Below, piece by piece: positions 13,401-24,774 of a stretch of 64,000 bases of DNA. Made by a program: the position numbers and the translations under genes. How positions within the stretch are numbered: the first letter of the stretch is position 1; every line of letters starts with the position of its first letter. The DNA comes from Ipomoea triloba (lineage: Eukaryota > Streptophyta > Magnoliopsida > Solanales > Convolvulaceae): contig NC_044924.1 of NCBI RefSeq assembly GCF_003576645.1, positions 273,270 to 337,269 on the forward strand. The letters are read 5' to 3'. The notes beneath the pieces were generated by a model that saw only the letters and a list, made by a program, of their open reading frames with translations, made no database searches and had not been told where the DNA came from.

Positions 13401-14575
13401 ATATTTAGGCCTGAATTATGTTAGACCTAAGTTGTAAAGTCACGTGTTTCTTGGTTGAGTGGATGGCTTTGACTGCAGAGGCCAAAGAATGTGCATTTCT
13501 TTAGTTGAAGAAACTTGACTTCAATATACTTCTGACAACTTAAAATTTCTCCTTGAGTAATGCATTTTGTTTCTCAACATTTGTATTTATTTTACTTGGT
13601 ATTTTTCATTTATTCTAGTTTGAGAATAACCACACCACACCTTCATTTGCTTAAATAATTTTTTTTTCCTTTGAAGGTTATAGAACACAAACCCTATGAT
13701 CATAAAGCAGATGTTTTCAGTTTTGGGATTGTGTTATGGGAACTGTTGACTGGAAAGGTATTGCTCCTTTATATCATGTTAATTCACTATCATATTTTCA
13801 ACATGTTTATTTATAATCTTTTTTTCTTGCCAGCTTCCACACGAGTACTTAACCCCAATACAAGCTGCTATTGGAGTGGTCCAGAAGGTAAACTTTCTTG
13901 TTGTGATAATGAATCTATCATTGTTACACATTCTACCTGTGCCCATATGCTTTGACATGCCTAAATACAGAGTTAATGTCATTTCTGGTACCAAAATGAA
14001 GTTTAAGCTGGTCATCTTGAATGTTTGATATATATGGTTTCAATTTGATGTGTGTCATTTTGTACCAAATTATTTACAAATAGACAAGGACACTTTATGA
14101 GTTTATGGATATTTATATTTTATTTTATTTTATTTTATTTTTTCTTTTTCGGCTTTTCAATTCCGTTTTCACGAATATGTGGAATTATGCATGTCTAATG
14201 GCTGGGCATTCAGGGGCTGCGGCCGACTATACCAAAGCACACTCATCGTAAATTTGTTGAGCTGCTTGAGAGGTGCTGGGAGCAAGATCCTGCAGCTAGG
14301 CCTAATTTTTCTGAAATAATAGAAATTTTGCAGCAAATAGCAAAGGAGGTAAGAGTAAAGTGGTGCAGCTATATTTGTTGGTTTGAATTAAAAGAAACAA
14401 CATATATATAGAATAGAAGGCCGGAAAAATGTAGTAGTATGTATATTAGAGAGCTAGTATTATAAATATTGAGAATTGCAATGTGGAACAGGTTGGAGAT
14501 GAAGCGGATGATCGTGGCAAGGAGAAATCATCTTCTGGAGGGATTTTTTCTGCGCTATTACGCGGTCATCATTAG
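7496..14575 (+). CDS. STY46: ACT-domain Raf-like serine/threonine/tyrosine kinase (STY8/STY17/STY46 type)
   Basis: Arabidopsis relatives are cytosolic kinases that phosphorylate transit peptides of chloroplast preproteins. Sixteen exons, all in phase: 7496-7689, 8119-8233, 8565-8638, 8796-8915, 9267-9321, 10005-10115, 10475-10525, 10897-11093, 11176-11283, 12180-12253, 12351-12526, 12651-12746, 13677-13757, 13834-13887, 14214-14348, 14492-14575; 574 residues. The N-terminus [12 protein letters not shown] matches the family. An ACT domain lies at about residues 168-223 ([16 protein letters not shown], then [20 protein letters not shown]). The kinase domain runs from about 290 to 550: Gly loop SGSYGDLYKG, VAIKIL lysine, [19 protein letters not shown]. 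It ends [10 protein letters not shown]. The exon 8 acceptor is taken at 10896 because the nearer AG at 10885 leads straight into a stop. The closest paralogue (STY46, STY17 or STY8) is not certain. Confidence 0.93.
9486..9941. mobile_element. MITE-like insertion in intron 5 of the kinase gene
   Basis: Both ends carry related inverted termini: about GGCATTTGGTTC at 9490-9501 and GAATCAAATGAC at 9927-9938. Copies of the same word occur inside (tttggttcac near 9587, aatgaaccaaatgac near 9863-9877). About 455 bp with no coding capacity. The terminus resembles hAT or PIF/Harbinger MITEs, but no clean target-site duplication was seen, so the superfamily is open. Confidence 0.5.
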
Positions 14576-15505
14576 CGTGCGTGTAACTTATGATTTACCA
14601 TTCATTATCAACAAACACTGTACAGATGATGTCCTTGTTTATATATGTAAGAAGATGAGGTCGTAGTTTTGCGGCTTAGATTGGCTGCCTCTTTTTGAAC
14701 ATCCGTCCGTACGTCCTGTATAATGATTAATGAATGAGTTGCTACTTCACATTGAATGCCGTGACAATATGCATACTGACATTTTTATTGGTTTTATAAA
14801 GAAGAATTGTATGAGGTTGGGAAAGTTTAAGAAAATATTGGTAGATAATTGTTTCATGTCCATTTTTCACATACTATTCATATATACTCCGTATTTTTTA
14901 AAGGTTTGTAATTTTATTTTATGTCAAGTCATTTCTAATCAAACCAAATACTACGAGTATGTTATATATATATATAATATATATAATTTGGGGGGTGAGC
15001 TTAAAATATCCATAAAGAAAAGATTGAGTAATACTTGTAGAGTATCGAGGATCTTTTGTTGGACTATATACTTGATACTTGTGTATTTGCTTGACATTAG
15101 TCTGGATGAAGGCAGGGTTGAAACGCAAAGAATATAGGTTAGGTGGGATAATGTTCCTACCCTAGCAGTAGGCAGTAGCTATATCCATCATCTTCTGCAA
15201 GTCCTCCATTGGAGATCGCTTCTTCAACCTTCCATTGTTACGTTGCTTAATTAGAAAGTAGATCAAGTATGTAATTAAGTGTCTGTCATCAACTAACTAA
15301 CAAAAACACCCATCCATCATTTGACATTTAATTTGTGATTGGAAGTTAGAAGGAAGGGTCCGGGTCCGGGTCCAATTAATAACAACGTACACCTAGCTAC
15401 ATGGACAATACACCCTTGCTTGAATTGATTCAGTAATAAATTAAAGTATGTAGTATTACAGTGGATGATGCCAACTGCTAAACTTCCGTCTCTGATCTTC
15501 TCATC
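14576..15505. other. Intergenic region between two convergent genes
   Basis: Contains the 3' flanks of the STY-type kinase (+) and the MFS transporter (-). It includes TACTCCGTAT at 14885 and an AT repeat near 14964-14985. An open frame of 135 codons at 14730 has AT-driven, non-family composition and is not supported. Confidence 0.6.
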
Positions 15506-18500
15506 TCATGGTGCTGCAACAGGTGATGGGGCCTCAATGCTAGCTTTAGATCTTGACATTATTATTATTACGATGACACCCGGAATGAAAGCTATCAGCT
15601 GTATGTAAAGCACAAGTACAAATTGAAGTTAATTGTATTGGGGATGGATTATCTTCTTCACTCTACTCTATCTATAATTACTGCAATATTATTATTATAT
15701 ATGGCCATCGATCCCAGCAAGCTGTTACTCACCCAAGCAATGCCAACGCATAAAATACTAAAGCCTTGATAAGTAAAAGGAGCCGCATCAGATAGGAACA
15801 GAGCTGCAATTCAATTATATTATATATAGAAAGTTAATGTTCGATGATAATCAACTAATTATTAACCCATCCACCCACCTGTCAAGGGGCTATATATGAG
15901 TGGAGACATGATATTTCCAATAGAACTCAATCCTGAAAGGCAGCCTTGCGCAGTTCCCTACATGCATAATGCATTATATATTACTACTTACTACTTAACC
16001 CACGCCAATTTACCAACAAACAAACTTCAACATCCATTGCATATATATAAAATATATATATGACCAACTTGGATGAAATGGATTACCTGCTCATTTCGCC
16101 CAACTTGTTTTGAAACAATGCTTTGAATCTACATGCATATATATGTTACAACAATATAATTAATACTATGTACGTTTGTACCACCCCAATTTGATATAAA
16201 GAAGAATTTCTATCCACAATGCAAATACAAATAACAACTCACTCACAGCAGGTTTGACGAATGAAATCAAGATTGGGAACAGAGAAGCCACATAAGGGAC
16301 CTACACACAATCAGATTCACCTCATCAGATCAACCAAATTAAGCTGTGCAAACAAAAAAAAAATGATGATGAGCTTAATTAGCTTGATTACCCAAATTGA
16401 CCAGGCAATGCTGTTCACAAACATCTGCAGATGAGATCGAGTTTGCAAATTTATTTATGTTAGCTTTACGTACGTACTGCATGCAATGCTATATATTAAT
16501 CTACAACTGCACCACATATATGCATATATACATACGTTACAGAATCCAGCAATCAGTCCTACGCAAAGCAAAATCTCCTCTCCAACAAAAGCCGCCACTG
16601 TAGGCATCAGTAATAGCTGCAAATTAACAAATTTTTATATAAGTACATGCATGCATGCATGCTTATTATTTTATATTAATTCTCAGAAATATTAAATTGA
16701 AACCCTCAAGAGCATATATGCATATATATACACACACCTACCTGAGAAATAGTTGATCCAACATTGTTAATTAGCATTATATCAGCAAAGTTGTCCTTGT
16801 TGAAGTGAAATCGTGCTTTTAGGTAGTACTGCATGCATATATGCGGAAAACAATTTGAATTCATTCATTCATTTACCACCATCCAGTAAGTACAGTGTTA
16901 GTTAGATTTGTGAAAATATAATAACGGTGAAGCTAAGCCTAGCCAGCTTAATGAAAGCCATCCAGCAATTCGATCAGGCACATTAATTAATTAGTTTTTG
17001 TGCAGGCAGGAAACTACAGAGTATAGATCAGAGCAGCGCAGTTACTCCAGTTAGTTAGTTACGTTACGTTGTACCTGAAATGGAGCTTGTTCCCCTCCTT
17101 CTGCCAGACTGTTTAAGAATGCAATGGATGCCACCAGTGAAAATGTTAAACTGCATTGCATTGCATGTATGTAACAACAAATTAAGCATATCATATCCAT
17201 TATATATATTTTCTGAAATATTACAGAGCGCGCGGTCATATATATATATATAGTATACCTAGTGTTCTTAAGAAAGCAAATAATGTCCTTGGGGGATGGA
17301 GCAATATTCTTGAAAAGCTCCTCAGTCTTATCTTGACTACTGTAAGAATCCAACAATGGAACATTTTGGGTTGCTTCAGTTTTGAAGGTTGTTGTTGTGT
17401 CTTTAAGAATAATTCTTATATACACAGCTGCCACCATTGCTAAAACTGTTGCAACCTAAACATACAACCAACAACAATATAATTCATTTTGATTGGTTCA
17501 ATTAATATATAGCTAGCCTTAATTAGCTAGCTTGGACTACATAACTACTACTGTAGGCGTCTGCATGCAAGCTAATTAAGAGGCCAGGGAGGAGGCGAGA
17601 TTGTTTGTATAATAAATTAGAAGAAGATGTAGGTAGGTAGGGAGAGATGGAATATAATTGAATTGAAGATATGTATGTATGTATGTACCAGAAATATGTG
17701 AGAAGTTGAGATGAAGCGAGCAGCTAAGGTACCACACACAAATGCTCCAGATCCTACACCAGCCAAAATTCCAATAGCAGATGCACGCTTTCCCTCCCAT
17801 GTATTGTCTGCCTGCCGCAGATTTATATATATAATGTGAGGAATGAAGGCTAGCTGATAGTTGATCGAGTGTATGGTTCTAAAAATTACAGCATAGTATG
17901 TATGTACCACATAAGCAAGAGCCATGCATTGAATACACACATAGTCCGAAGGACGTAGTATGTGTAGTAAAACTTGGTCGTCCTCCCAAAAGCCAAAATC
18001 GCAAATTAAAGGGTAAAATAGACAGTGTCATAGGAAGCGTCAGCAAAGCTTTCCTTCCATACACGTCCGACAGATTCCCTATCACTGCCATCATCACCAC
18101 TAATCCAACGCCTGTCACCTGCCACAACCCTAACGTTACCGCGGTACATTATATATATATACTTGTGTGAAACTGTTTCAACGAACAATGATCTAATCCA
18201 GAACCTTCCATATAAGGGAGCAATTTGGTGCTGGATGTACTTGACAGTTAACACCCTATTACTAATTAATATATATAGTAGGATATTATCAATGTATGCA
18301 TGTATCAGACAAATATATACTTAGTGTCAGAATTGAAGATTATATAAGGCAGCTAGCTAGCTAGCATCCTGTTAGGACAGAAGTGCTGCCACGTGTTGCA
18401 AGCTGATCGAATATCCAGCATGCATGCATGTCCACAATATATAATATAATACTTCCAACGACGACTAACAGAAGAATTGAAGCCACCACCAACAGCAGCA

Positions 18501-19166
18501 GGCGGAGTCATGATTCACAAAAGATAATAGTGTATGTAGGCCGGAGTTAGGTCGGTTTAAACAAAAATACGTACAAAACACAAGTGCAGATCGAAGCATT
18601 AATTCATACGACTTTTTACTCTATTTTCTACTTTTTGAATTGATTACGTAAAATATTTTAATTCATTCAAATTAAAAATCTGTCACACTTAGCTTTTTTT
18701 ACGAGTAATTTTTTTTTCCCCTTTAATAAAATCAAAAAATTTAGTGAAAGTTTCCAATTCATATATATATATGCATACGAGCTGAGAGATGAAGAATAAC
18801 ATATATATATACAGTAGATGGATATATGGGGCTAATAATATATATAAGCTAGCTTTTGGATATATAGCATGCTGCTATAAATGAAATGAAGTTAGTTAGT
18901 ATGTATGTAGTAGATGGATCGAATTGAAGGCTGTAGCAGATAGACAAATATATATAGATATAGATATAGGAACGTACAGCCTGTTGGAAACCGGAAAGGA
19001 AGATAGCGCGAGAGCACTGATCCTGGGCGGGGCAGATGGCTTCCATGGTGATGTCCGGCAAAACTGGCGTGGCCGTGAAAGACGCAAACTCTGTTACCAG
19101 CAGATGACCTAACCTCGCCACCTCTTCCTTCTCCATTATATTCATCCTCCACCTCCTCCTCATCAT
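15506..19166 (-). pseudogene. HIAT1-like major facilitator superfamily transporter, exon 2 out of frame
   Basis: Resembles the plant HIAT1/tetracycline-resistance-like MFS family (Arabidopsis At2g16970-16990 group), membrane transporters of unknown substrate. Thirteen exons: 19166-18978, 18118-17908, 17811-17689, 17455-17259, 17150-17075, 16828-16742, 16616-16536, 16424-16392, 16300-16247, 16128-16087, 15957-15879, 15803-15733, 15598-15506. Recognisable parts are VMMAVIGNLSDVYGRKALLT (the MFS loop 2-3 signature), EGKRASAIGILAGVGSGAF, FLNSLAEGGEQAPFQ, SIVSKQVGRNEQGTAQG and the last membrane segment AFIPGVIVIIIM. Twelve exons join in frame. Exon 2 is 211 nt between good splice sites. Its homology passes through three frames: ...LTLPMTLSILPF, then AILAFGRTTKFYYTYYVLRT, then IQCMALAYV. 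About five family residues also appear to be missing. Either it is a recent pseudogene or exon 2 holds assembly errors. The start uses the first in-frame ATG; a short upstream ATG frame at 19183 is closed after 4 codons. Confidence 0.8.
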
Positions 19167-20214
19167 ACTTATTTTACTCCCATCCACAGATCAGATCAGA
19201 TAATATACACGTACTACTACTGTACTGTTAGTTCGATCTAATCTAATTAATATAAGCTCCAAACCTAGCTAGCTCTGATCCTATATATATATACAGGGAC
19301 TACGTACGTACTCAATCTAGCTAGCTAGCTTAGCTTCTTTCTTTCTTTCTTTCTTTGTGATGTTAATCTGATGTCCTAAAAAACTACGTCTACGTCGGGA
19401 AAATGTATGTTAAACAAATACTATACGCCCGCAAATAATAATTAATTAAGAAAGGAAAGGCGGCGCGCATGCATATATGGGTGTTGAGGCGGTGGCTTCT
19501 CCAATCTCCCTCCCTTGTCAGTAGTCCCTATCTCTATCTTCCTGCGGGACAGATTGGGGCACGTGCAACTTTCTTGAGCCTACTCAGCCACCTACGCCTT
19601 GACTCACAATGTAATCCACTATGTACCACTTACGTACTATTACTCAATCTAGCTTCAACAAATTATTCGCATTTTGCAACACCATATATACGAGAACTCT
19701 TTTAGTTTTAGTGTTTAGTGTTAGTGTGATATGATCATTTTAGTCTTTTTAATATAATTTAGATATAGTAGTTTTTAAATTGAATCTATCCTGCTATTTT
19801 AATTTGGATATATATCCTCTGCCCGGGCAACATACACGTACTCGCTGCACTTAAGATTTGGATCTAATTGTATGTATTATTATATTGTACGTTCTAGTTT
19901 TTGTTTTGCCATATTTTAGGTCAGGCCAGGCAAAGCCGGGTACGTAGCTAATGGATTACATTGCATTGGGTATGGGCCTCGCGCCCTGATGTTTGAATTT
20001 ACAAAGATCCAATATGCTCACTCAATTGTTATACGGTGGACGTGACCATGCTTCAAAAACAATGTCATTTATTTAATTAAAGAAACTGTGATCGTTATAT
20101 TTAATTATTTATGTATTTATGATGCGTTCAAAATAAAATGAAACTATAATGTATTTAAAATGAAATTGAAAAACAAGTCTTATATATATATATTGGGTGT
20201 ATATTGTCAAACGA

Positions 20215-20279
<65 letters not shown>

Positions 20280-21110
20280 AATTAAAATTATACTTTAGTT
20301 GTGTTGTAATGAAACTACAGTATATATGTATAAAATTAAACTGAAAAACAAGTCTCATATATTAAATCTATATTATATTGTCAAATGAAACTCTAGTTAT
20401 ATTAAAATGATACTTTAGTTATGCAGTAATGGAACTGAATAATAATTTTATACTCTAGCTAATCGGCCTATCGCTACATATCAACCAGGCTAGGGTAGTG
20501 GCCGCCCGGGTCCAAAATATATAATAATCAAGATAACATAGTTACAATATAGTTTATGATGAGAAAGATAGAAATATATACATTAATTTTATATATATAT
20601 ATATTCAAACATACATGTATTAATAATATGAAGTATAAGCGCAAAATTAGGGTTTGCATGTGAGGCGTCGTTGGTGCAGCTTTGAATCGTATGATTGGTT
20701 TGGGTAGTTAACAGTTGCCAGTTAAGCGCCAACTTAGCTCGATCAGTTGGCTAAACTAAATATATATAGTTATAGAAAAGTCAAATAAAAGCCTAAAGTT
20801 AGTTCCACACAGGCGGCCACCAATTAGACGCCTACATATGCCGACCTAGCTCCATGCAATTATTAGCTCCATCATACTATGCATGTATATTATATTTGAT
20901 TATTAAACCTAACTCCATTATTCCTCATATACATATAATATATATATCTACTTTATTATTATACCAGGCTAACTTCAATTCTATCATATATATATATGTA
21001 TGTATGTAATGCAAGGCTAAGCTAGGTAGAGCTGATACATATGAGGTGAGGATATATATCATATCGAATTGAAGTAGATCGATCAGATCAGATCAAATCA
21101 TATCGAATAG
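19167..21110. other. Gene-free region with simple and duplicated repeats
   Basis: Holds the MFS transporter promoter side, a (CTTT)n run near 19335-19356, a long AT dinucleotide tract (about 20217-20275) and a roughly 175-bp imperfect direct duplication. No gene is seen. Confidence 0.6.
20158..20450. repeat. Imperfect direct duplication, 175-bp offset, containing an (AT)n microsatellite
   Basis: The word gaaaaacaagtct occurs at 20168 and 20343. Both copies are followed by an AT-rich stretch, then attgtcaaa(c/t)gaaact, then ttaaaat..tactttagtt. The first copy is expanded by a (AT)n tract of more than 50 bases. Both copies are noncoding. Confidence 0.6.
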
Positions 21111-21581
21111 ATGGAGAAGGATAGGTGTGCATGGCCAAGGAAGGTGGAATCAAGGAGTTCAAGAAGTAACTACTGCTGCAAGATGAGTAGTGGACAAAAG
21201 GCGGCTATGTCATTGTCCATTAGTAATAACGTTAACTACTACTACATGTTGGATTCCATTCGCCAAGTTAAGAACGCGGTGGTGGGTTGTGATAATAATG
21301 GGAGGAGGATGAAGATTGTAGTGAGAAAAGAAGATGTGAAGCAAATATTGGATGCGGTGGTGGGATTGGAAGCTGCTGCTGGTGGCGCAGGAAGTAGTAA
21401 GAGTAGGTGCAGGATGATCAGATCTAATAATAATGTTCCGACCACCACGTTGGAGCAGCGATTGAACAACTTGATGCGTAAAAGGCAATTACTCAGGAAA
21501 ACAAGCCGCCAAGTCCTCAAGTCAAACAACAACAACGCTGCTTCTTGGAGGCCCTCGCTTCTGAGCATTCCCGAGGAATGA
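21111..21581 (+). CDS. Small basic protein, PADRE/DUF4228-like
   Basis: Single exon, 156 residues, ATG at 21111. Family function is poorly known; PADRE-domain genes often respond to pathogens and stress. Two features support the call. One is the central block MKIVVRKEDVKQILDAVVGLE, similar to the KIVVTKQELxELL segment of DUF4228 proteins. The other is the C-terminal WRPSLLSIPEE, the usual WRPxLxSIxE end. Between them are basic segments (LEQRLNNLMRKRQLLRKTSRQ) and Asn runs. It lacks the MGNC N-terminus with myristoylation site found in many family members. GC content and codon pattern are clearly higher than in the flanks, which supports a real gene. Assignment rests on short motifs only. Confidence 0.65.
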   Translation: MEKDRCAWPRKVESRSSRSNYCCKMSSGQKAAMSLSISNNVNYYYMLDSIRQVKNAVVGCDNNGRRMKIVVRKEDVKQILDAVVGLEAAAGGAGSSKSRCRMIRSNNNVPTTTLEQRLNNLMRKRQLLRKTSRQVLKSNNNNAASWRPSLLSIPEE

Positions 21582-22425
21582 ATGAAGTATATAACACATG
21601 CATGCAAAGTTATTCAATCCCGGCCCTTTTATTTTTAATCTCCCGGCCCGCTTTGTTATTATTATTATTTTATTTTGCTGCCCTAATATAATTACCCATA
21701 TATATATATATATACACATACTTCCTCAGTCCCATTTTATGTTTCAGATTCAATTAATGAGACTTGACTAGAGTTATTTACAATTTAATCTTTCATAATA
21801 TTAAGTTTAAAATTAGTATGCTTGAGAGGGGCTAGTTATAAGGACAACCTACTATTCATGCTACGTGACTACGTCAACGTTGTGTCATCCGCATCGTCCC
21901 ATCTTTTTTTCTTTTTTCTTTTTTTTTATTATTATTCTAACTACTATGATTAACTAACTCTCATTAGTTATTATTCACACACGACACATATATGCCAGGC
22001 CAGTTAGTTCTTGGAAAGGATCGGATATACGGATGATGATAGGCTTAGCACTTCAATTAACAAAGAAATGAAATGAAACATATATGTACGTATGGTATGT
22101 GGTGTTGTCTTGTTGTGAATCTTACTCCATTACAATTGGGTACGGCTCTAAATCCTAGGCGGAGAGGACATCACACACATATATATGCATGTCTTCTTGT
22201 GTGGGAGTAACAATCAAGAACACCATGAAACTAACTACGTACATCGCTTATCTAGCTAGCTACCATTTTATTTATTTCCCATCCGGACATTCCAATGCAC
22301 TTTCCTTAGCTTGCCTATGAAAATTCATTCAATTCGCAGCACGCAGTTAGTTTGAGGTTAGCTTAGCTTGCTCTTTAATTTCAATTCCGGCCGGCCGGCG
22401 AGATCGAATTCAAAAGATCAGATCG
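21582..22425. other. Intergenic region with a Stowaway-like terminus
   Basis: Between the PADRE-like gene and the PP2A subunit. Contains a sequence at about 21719-21800 resembling one end of a Stowaway MITE, a (TTA)n tract (21658-21670) and the PP2A gene promoter with an FseI-like GGCCGGCC near 22389. No gene is seen. Confidence 0.55.
21719..21810 (+). mobile_element. Possible Stowaway-like MITE end (diverged)
   Basis: The sequence tacttcctcagtcccatttt resembles the Stowaway terminal consensus (TA-CTCCCTCCGTCCCATTTTA), followed by a typical AT-rich body. The opposite terminus was not found, so this may be a fragment. Confidence 0.35.
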
Positions 22426-23933
22426 ATGGGTGGTAATTTCAGAAATAGCCCCAACAAGATAACCACCACCATCACCTCGCTCAAGACCCTTTTTGATATT
22501 GATTCTTCAAACAAACATACTCATCATCCACCAGGACCAGGACGAGCCCCTAATAAACTACAGCTGGGTGCAGGTTTTGGAGACGAAAATGACGAAATGC
22601 TTTCCCTCATTGCTTATTGTTCCTTCACCTACACTTGGATTGATCCTCGGGATTCTCCTTCGCTCCAGGATCTCAAGCGCCTCAAGCTCATTCAGCTCTT
22701 TTCCCTCATAAGAATCCACAAAAACCCTTTGGACCCTCAAATAATTCTCCCTCCCCTTTTCATTATGTTGTCCGCCAATCTGTTTAGGCCTCTCCCTCCT
22801 CCCAATAACCCCCTCTCCGCCACTACTATCTTGCCTGACGACGACGACAACTTCATGCTCAATCCTGCCAAGGCATGGTCGCATTTGCAGATCATATACG
22901 ACATACTCCTCCGGGTCATCATAACCACACAGCCTGAGGAGCTTCGTGCACCAGGTTTTATAGATCATTCTTTCCTTCACAATCTTCTGGTCCTTTTCCA
23001 GTCGGATGACCCTAGAGAGCGGGAGAGCTTGAAAAATGTGTTCCACCGTATATACTCCAAGTTCACATTCTACAGATCATTCATGCGTAAGGCAATGAAC
23101 GATGTGTTTTTGCACTACATTTTCGAAACGGAACAGAGGCATCCGGGAATAGGAGAGCTGCTAGAGATCTGGGGAACCATCATCAACGGTTTCAGCGTCC
23201 CGCTAAAGGATGAGCACAAGCTTTTCTTTACAAGAGTTCTCATCCCACTGCACAGACCCAAAGGCATGCAGGCATATCACAAGCAGTTGGCTTATTGTGT
23301 GTTCCAGTTTGTGCAAAAGGAAGCAGAGCTTGCAGGGGTGGTAGTTAGAGGCATATTAAAGTACTGGCCACTCACCAATTGCCACAAGGAAATTGTGCTG
23401 ATTGGGGAATTGGAAGAATTGGTAGAGACTCTGCTGCAACCTTCTCAGTACAGGACCTTGGCTCTTCCTCTCTGCACCCAAATCACCAAGTGTCTCAACA
23501 GTTGGAATTCTCAGGTAAAAACTAAACTATCATCACGTACTCATTCATTTACACTACTACTCTTCTACTTACGTTTGCTTTATAGGTTGCTGAGCGTGCG
23601 CTGTACGTATGGAACAGCGAGAAATTTTGGAGGATGGCAGCAGAATCAATGGAACAAGTGTTCCCCATACTAGTCCGGGGCTTGGAGGATAATCTGAAAG
23701 GGCACTGGAGCACAAGTGTGAAGGAGCTCACACAAAATGTCAAACGCATGCTTCAGGAGCTGGACCCCTGCTTATACACCAACTGCCTTCTGCACCTTGA
23801 AATCCAACAAACTCTTCTTCACCAACAACACATTTCTAGACGACACAAGTGGAACACAATTGAAGAAAAGGCCGCAGCCAACACTCAACTATTGCCTGCA
23901 ACTGCAATCAACACCCTGCCCATGCTCTGTTAA
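22426..23933 (+). CDS. Serine/threonine protein phosphatase 2A B'/B56 regulatory subunit
   Basis: B56 subunits select substrates and locations for the PP2A holoenzyme. Two exons, 22426-23514 and 23586-23933, with a 71-nt intron (CAG|GTAAAA ... TATAG|GTT), phase 0; 478 residues. The B56 HEAT-like fold is evident from about residue 70: ...YTWIDPRDSPSLQDLKRLKL, AWSHLQIIYDILLR, LLVLFQSDDPRERESLKNVFHRIY, EIWGTIINGFSVPLK, LGxxx-like VRGILKYWPLTNCHKEIVLIGELEEL, then VAERALYVWNSEKFWRMA. The N-terminal 65 residues are low-complexity and variable, as in the plant B' gamma/delta/zeta types. Near residue 140 there is a divergent, proline- and aspartate-rich insertion (about LFRPLPPPNNP to DDDDNF) in place of the conserved helix region. 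The exact plant isoform is not determined. Confidence 0.92.
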
Positions 23934-24774
23934 ACTTGATGTATCATATTCTTCACAACTTTGCATCAATTACACAACCAATTCCTTAATGTACGGTACA
24001 ACCAGTAATCCTCCTAATACTTCTTACATTGCTACTACTCGTGTCTGAACAAATTCTATATGCAAATACAAAGCACAAAGCACAAAGCACAAAGCCAAGA
24101 GATATGCTTTAAGTGGAGTCAAATTCCTAAGATATAGAAGCCATATCAATCGCTGTAAGACTATTCAATCTTACTAGAATTCATCACTTCATAGCTACTT
24201 TCACTTCCAACAATACATTTCTGATCAAAACCCAATGATACCTTTTTTTTTTTATTCTCCATCACCAATCAAATTTCACATTTCATCACCAAATAAAATA
24301 CAGTTACTAGACCAATATATCCAACACAACCTGACCTACAAAATGTTCAAACCCAACTACATATTGTGGTACACTCAGACTAAAACCTTACTGACCACAG
24401 TCATTTAAAAAAAAAAAAAAAAATCATTTAAGACAAAATTTCTTGATCCAGAAAGTAAAACTATGTCCTAACTTTTAGAATATAACATACAGGACATGTA
24501 GGGAAAGAAAATCTGAAATGCTGAAAAGCCTGTCCTTTACACAAACTCAGTATTGCCATCCCTCGTATCTCCATTTTCCCAATCAATTTTTGCATATAGA
24601 AATAAAGCTTCAATCCAAATTCTCCTCCAGGAAAACTTGACCAAAAACTTGTCCTTGCCCTCGATAATCAAAGATCCACAACAATCAGACAAAGAAAACA
24701 TTAAAAATGCAGGTGCATAGCTTGCTCGTATTTGATGATCAGCCATAAGACAAGTCCAGTGTAAAAATGTAGCA
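23934..24774. other. Intergenic region between convergent PP2A B' and transportin genes
   Basis: Contains both 3' UTRs. There is an A-run at about 24405-24423 flanked by short tcatttaa words and a T-run near 24243-24255. An open frame at 24537-24782 (-) overlaps the transportin stop and has no family features. No other gene is seen. Confidence 0.6.

Noticed and set aside
14730..15137. 135-codon open frame downstream of the kinase
   Set aside because: Composition is AT-driven (Ile/Tyr/Phe/Asn-rich), there is no family feature, and it lies in the shared 3' region of two convergent genes.
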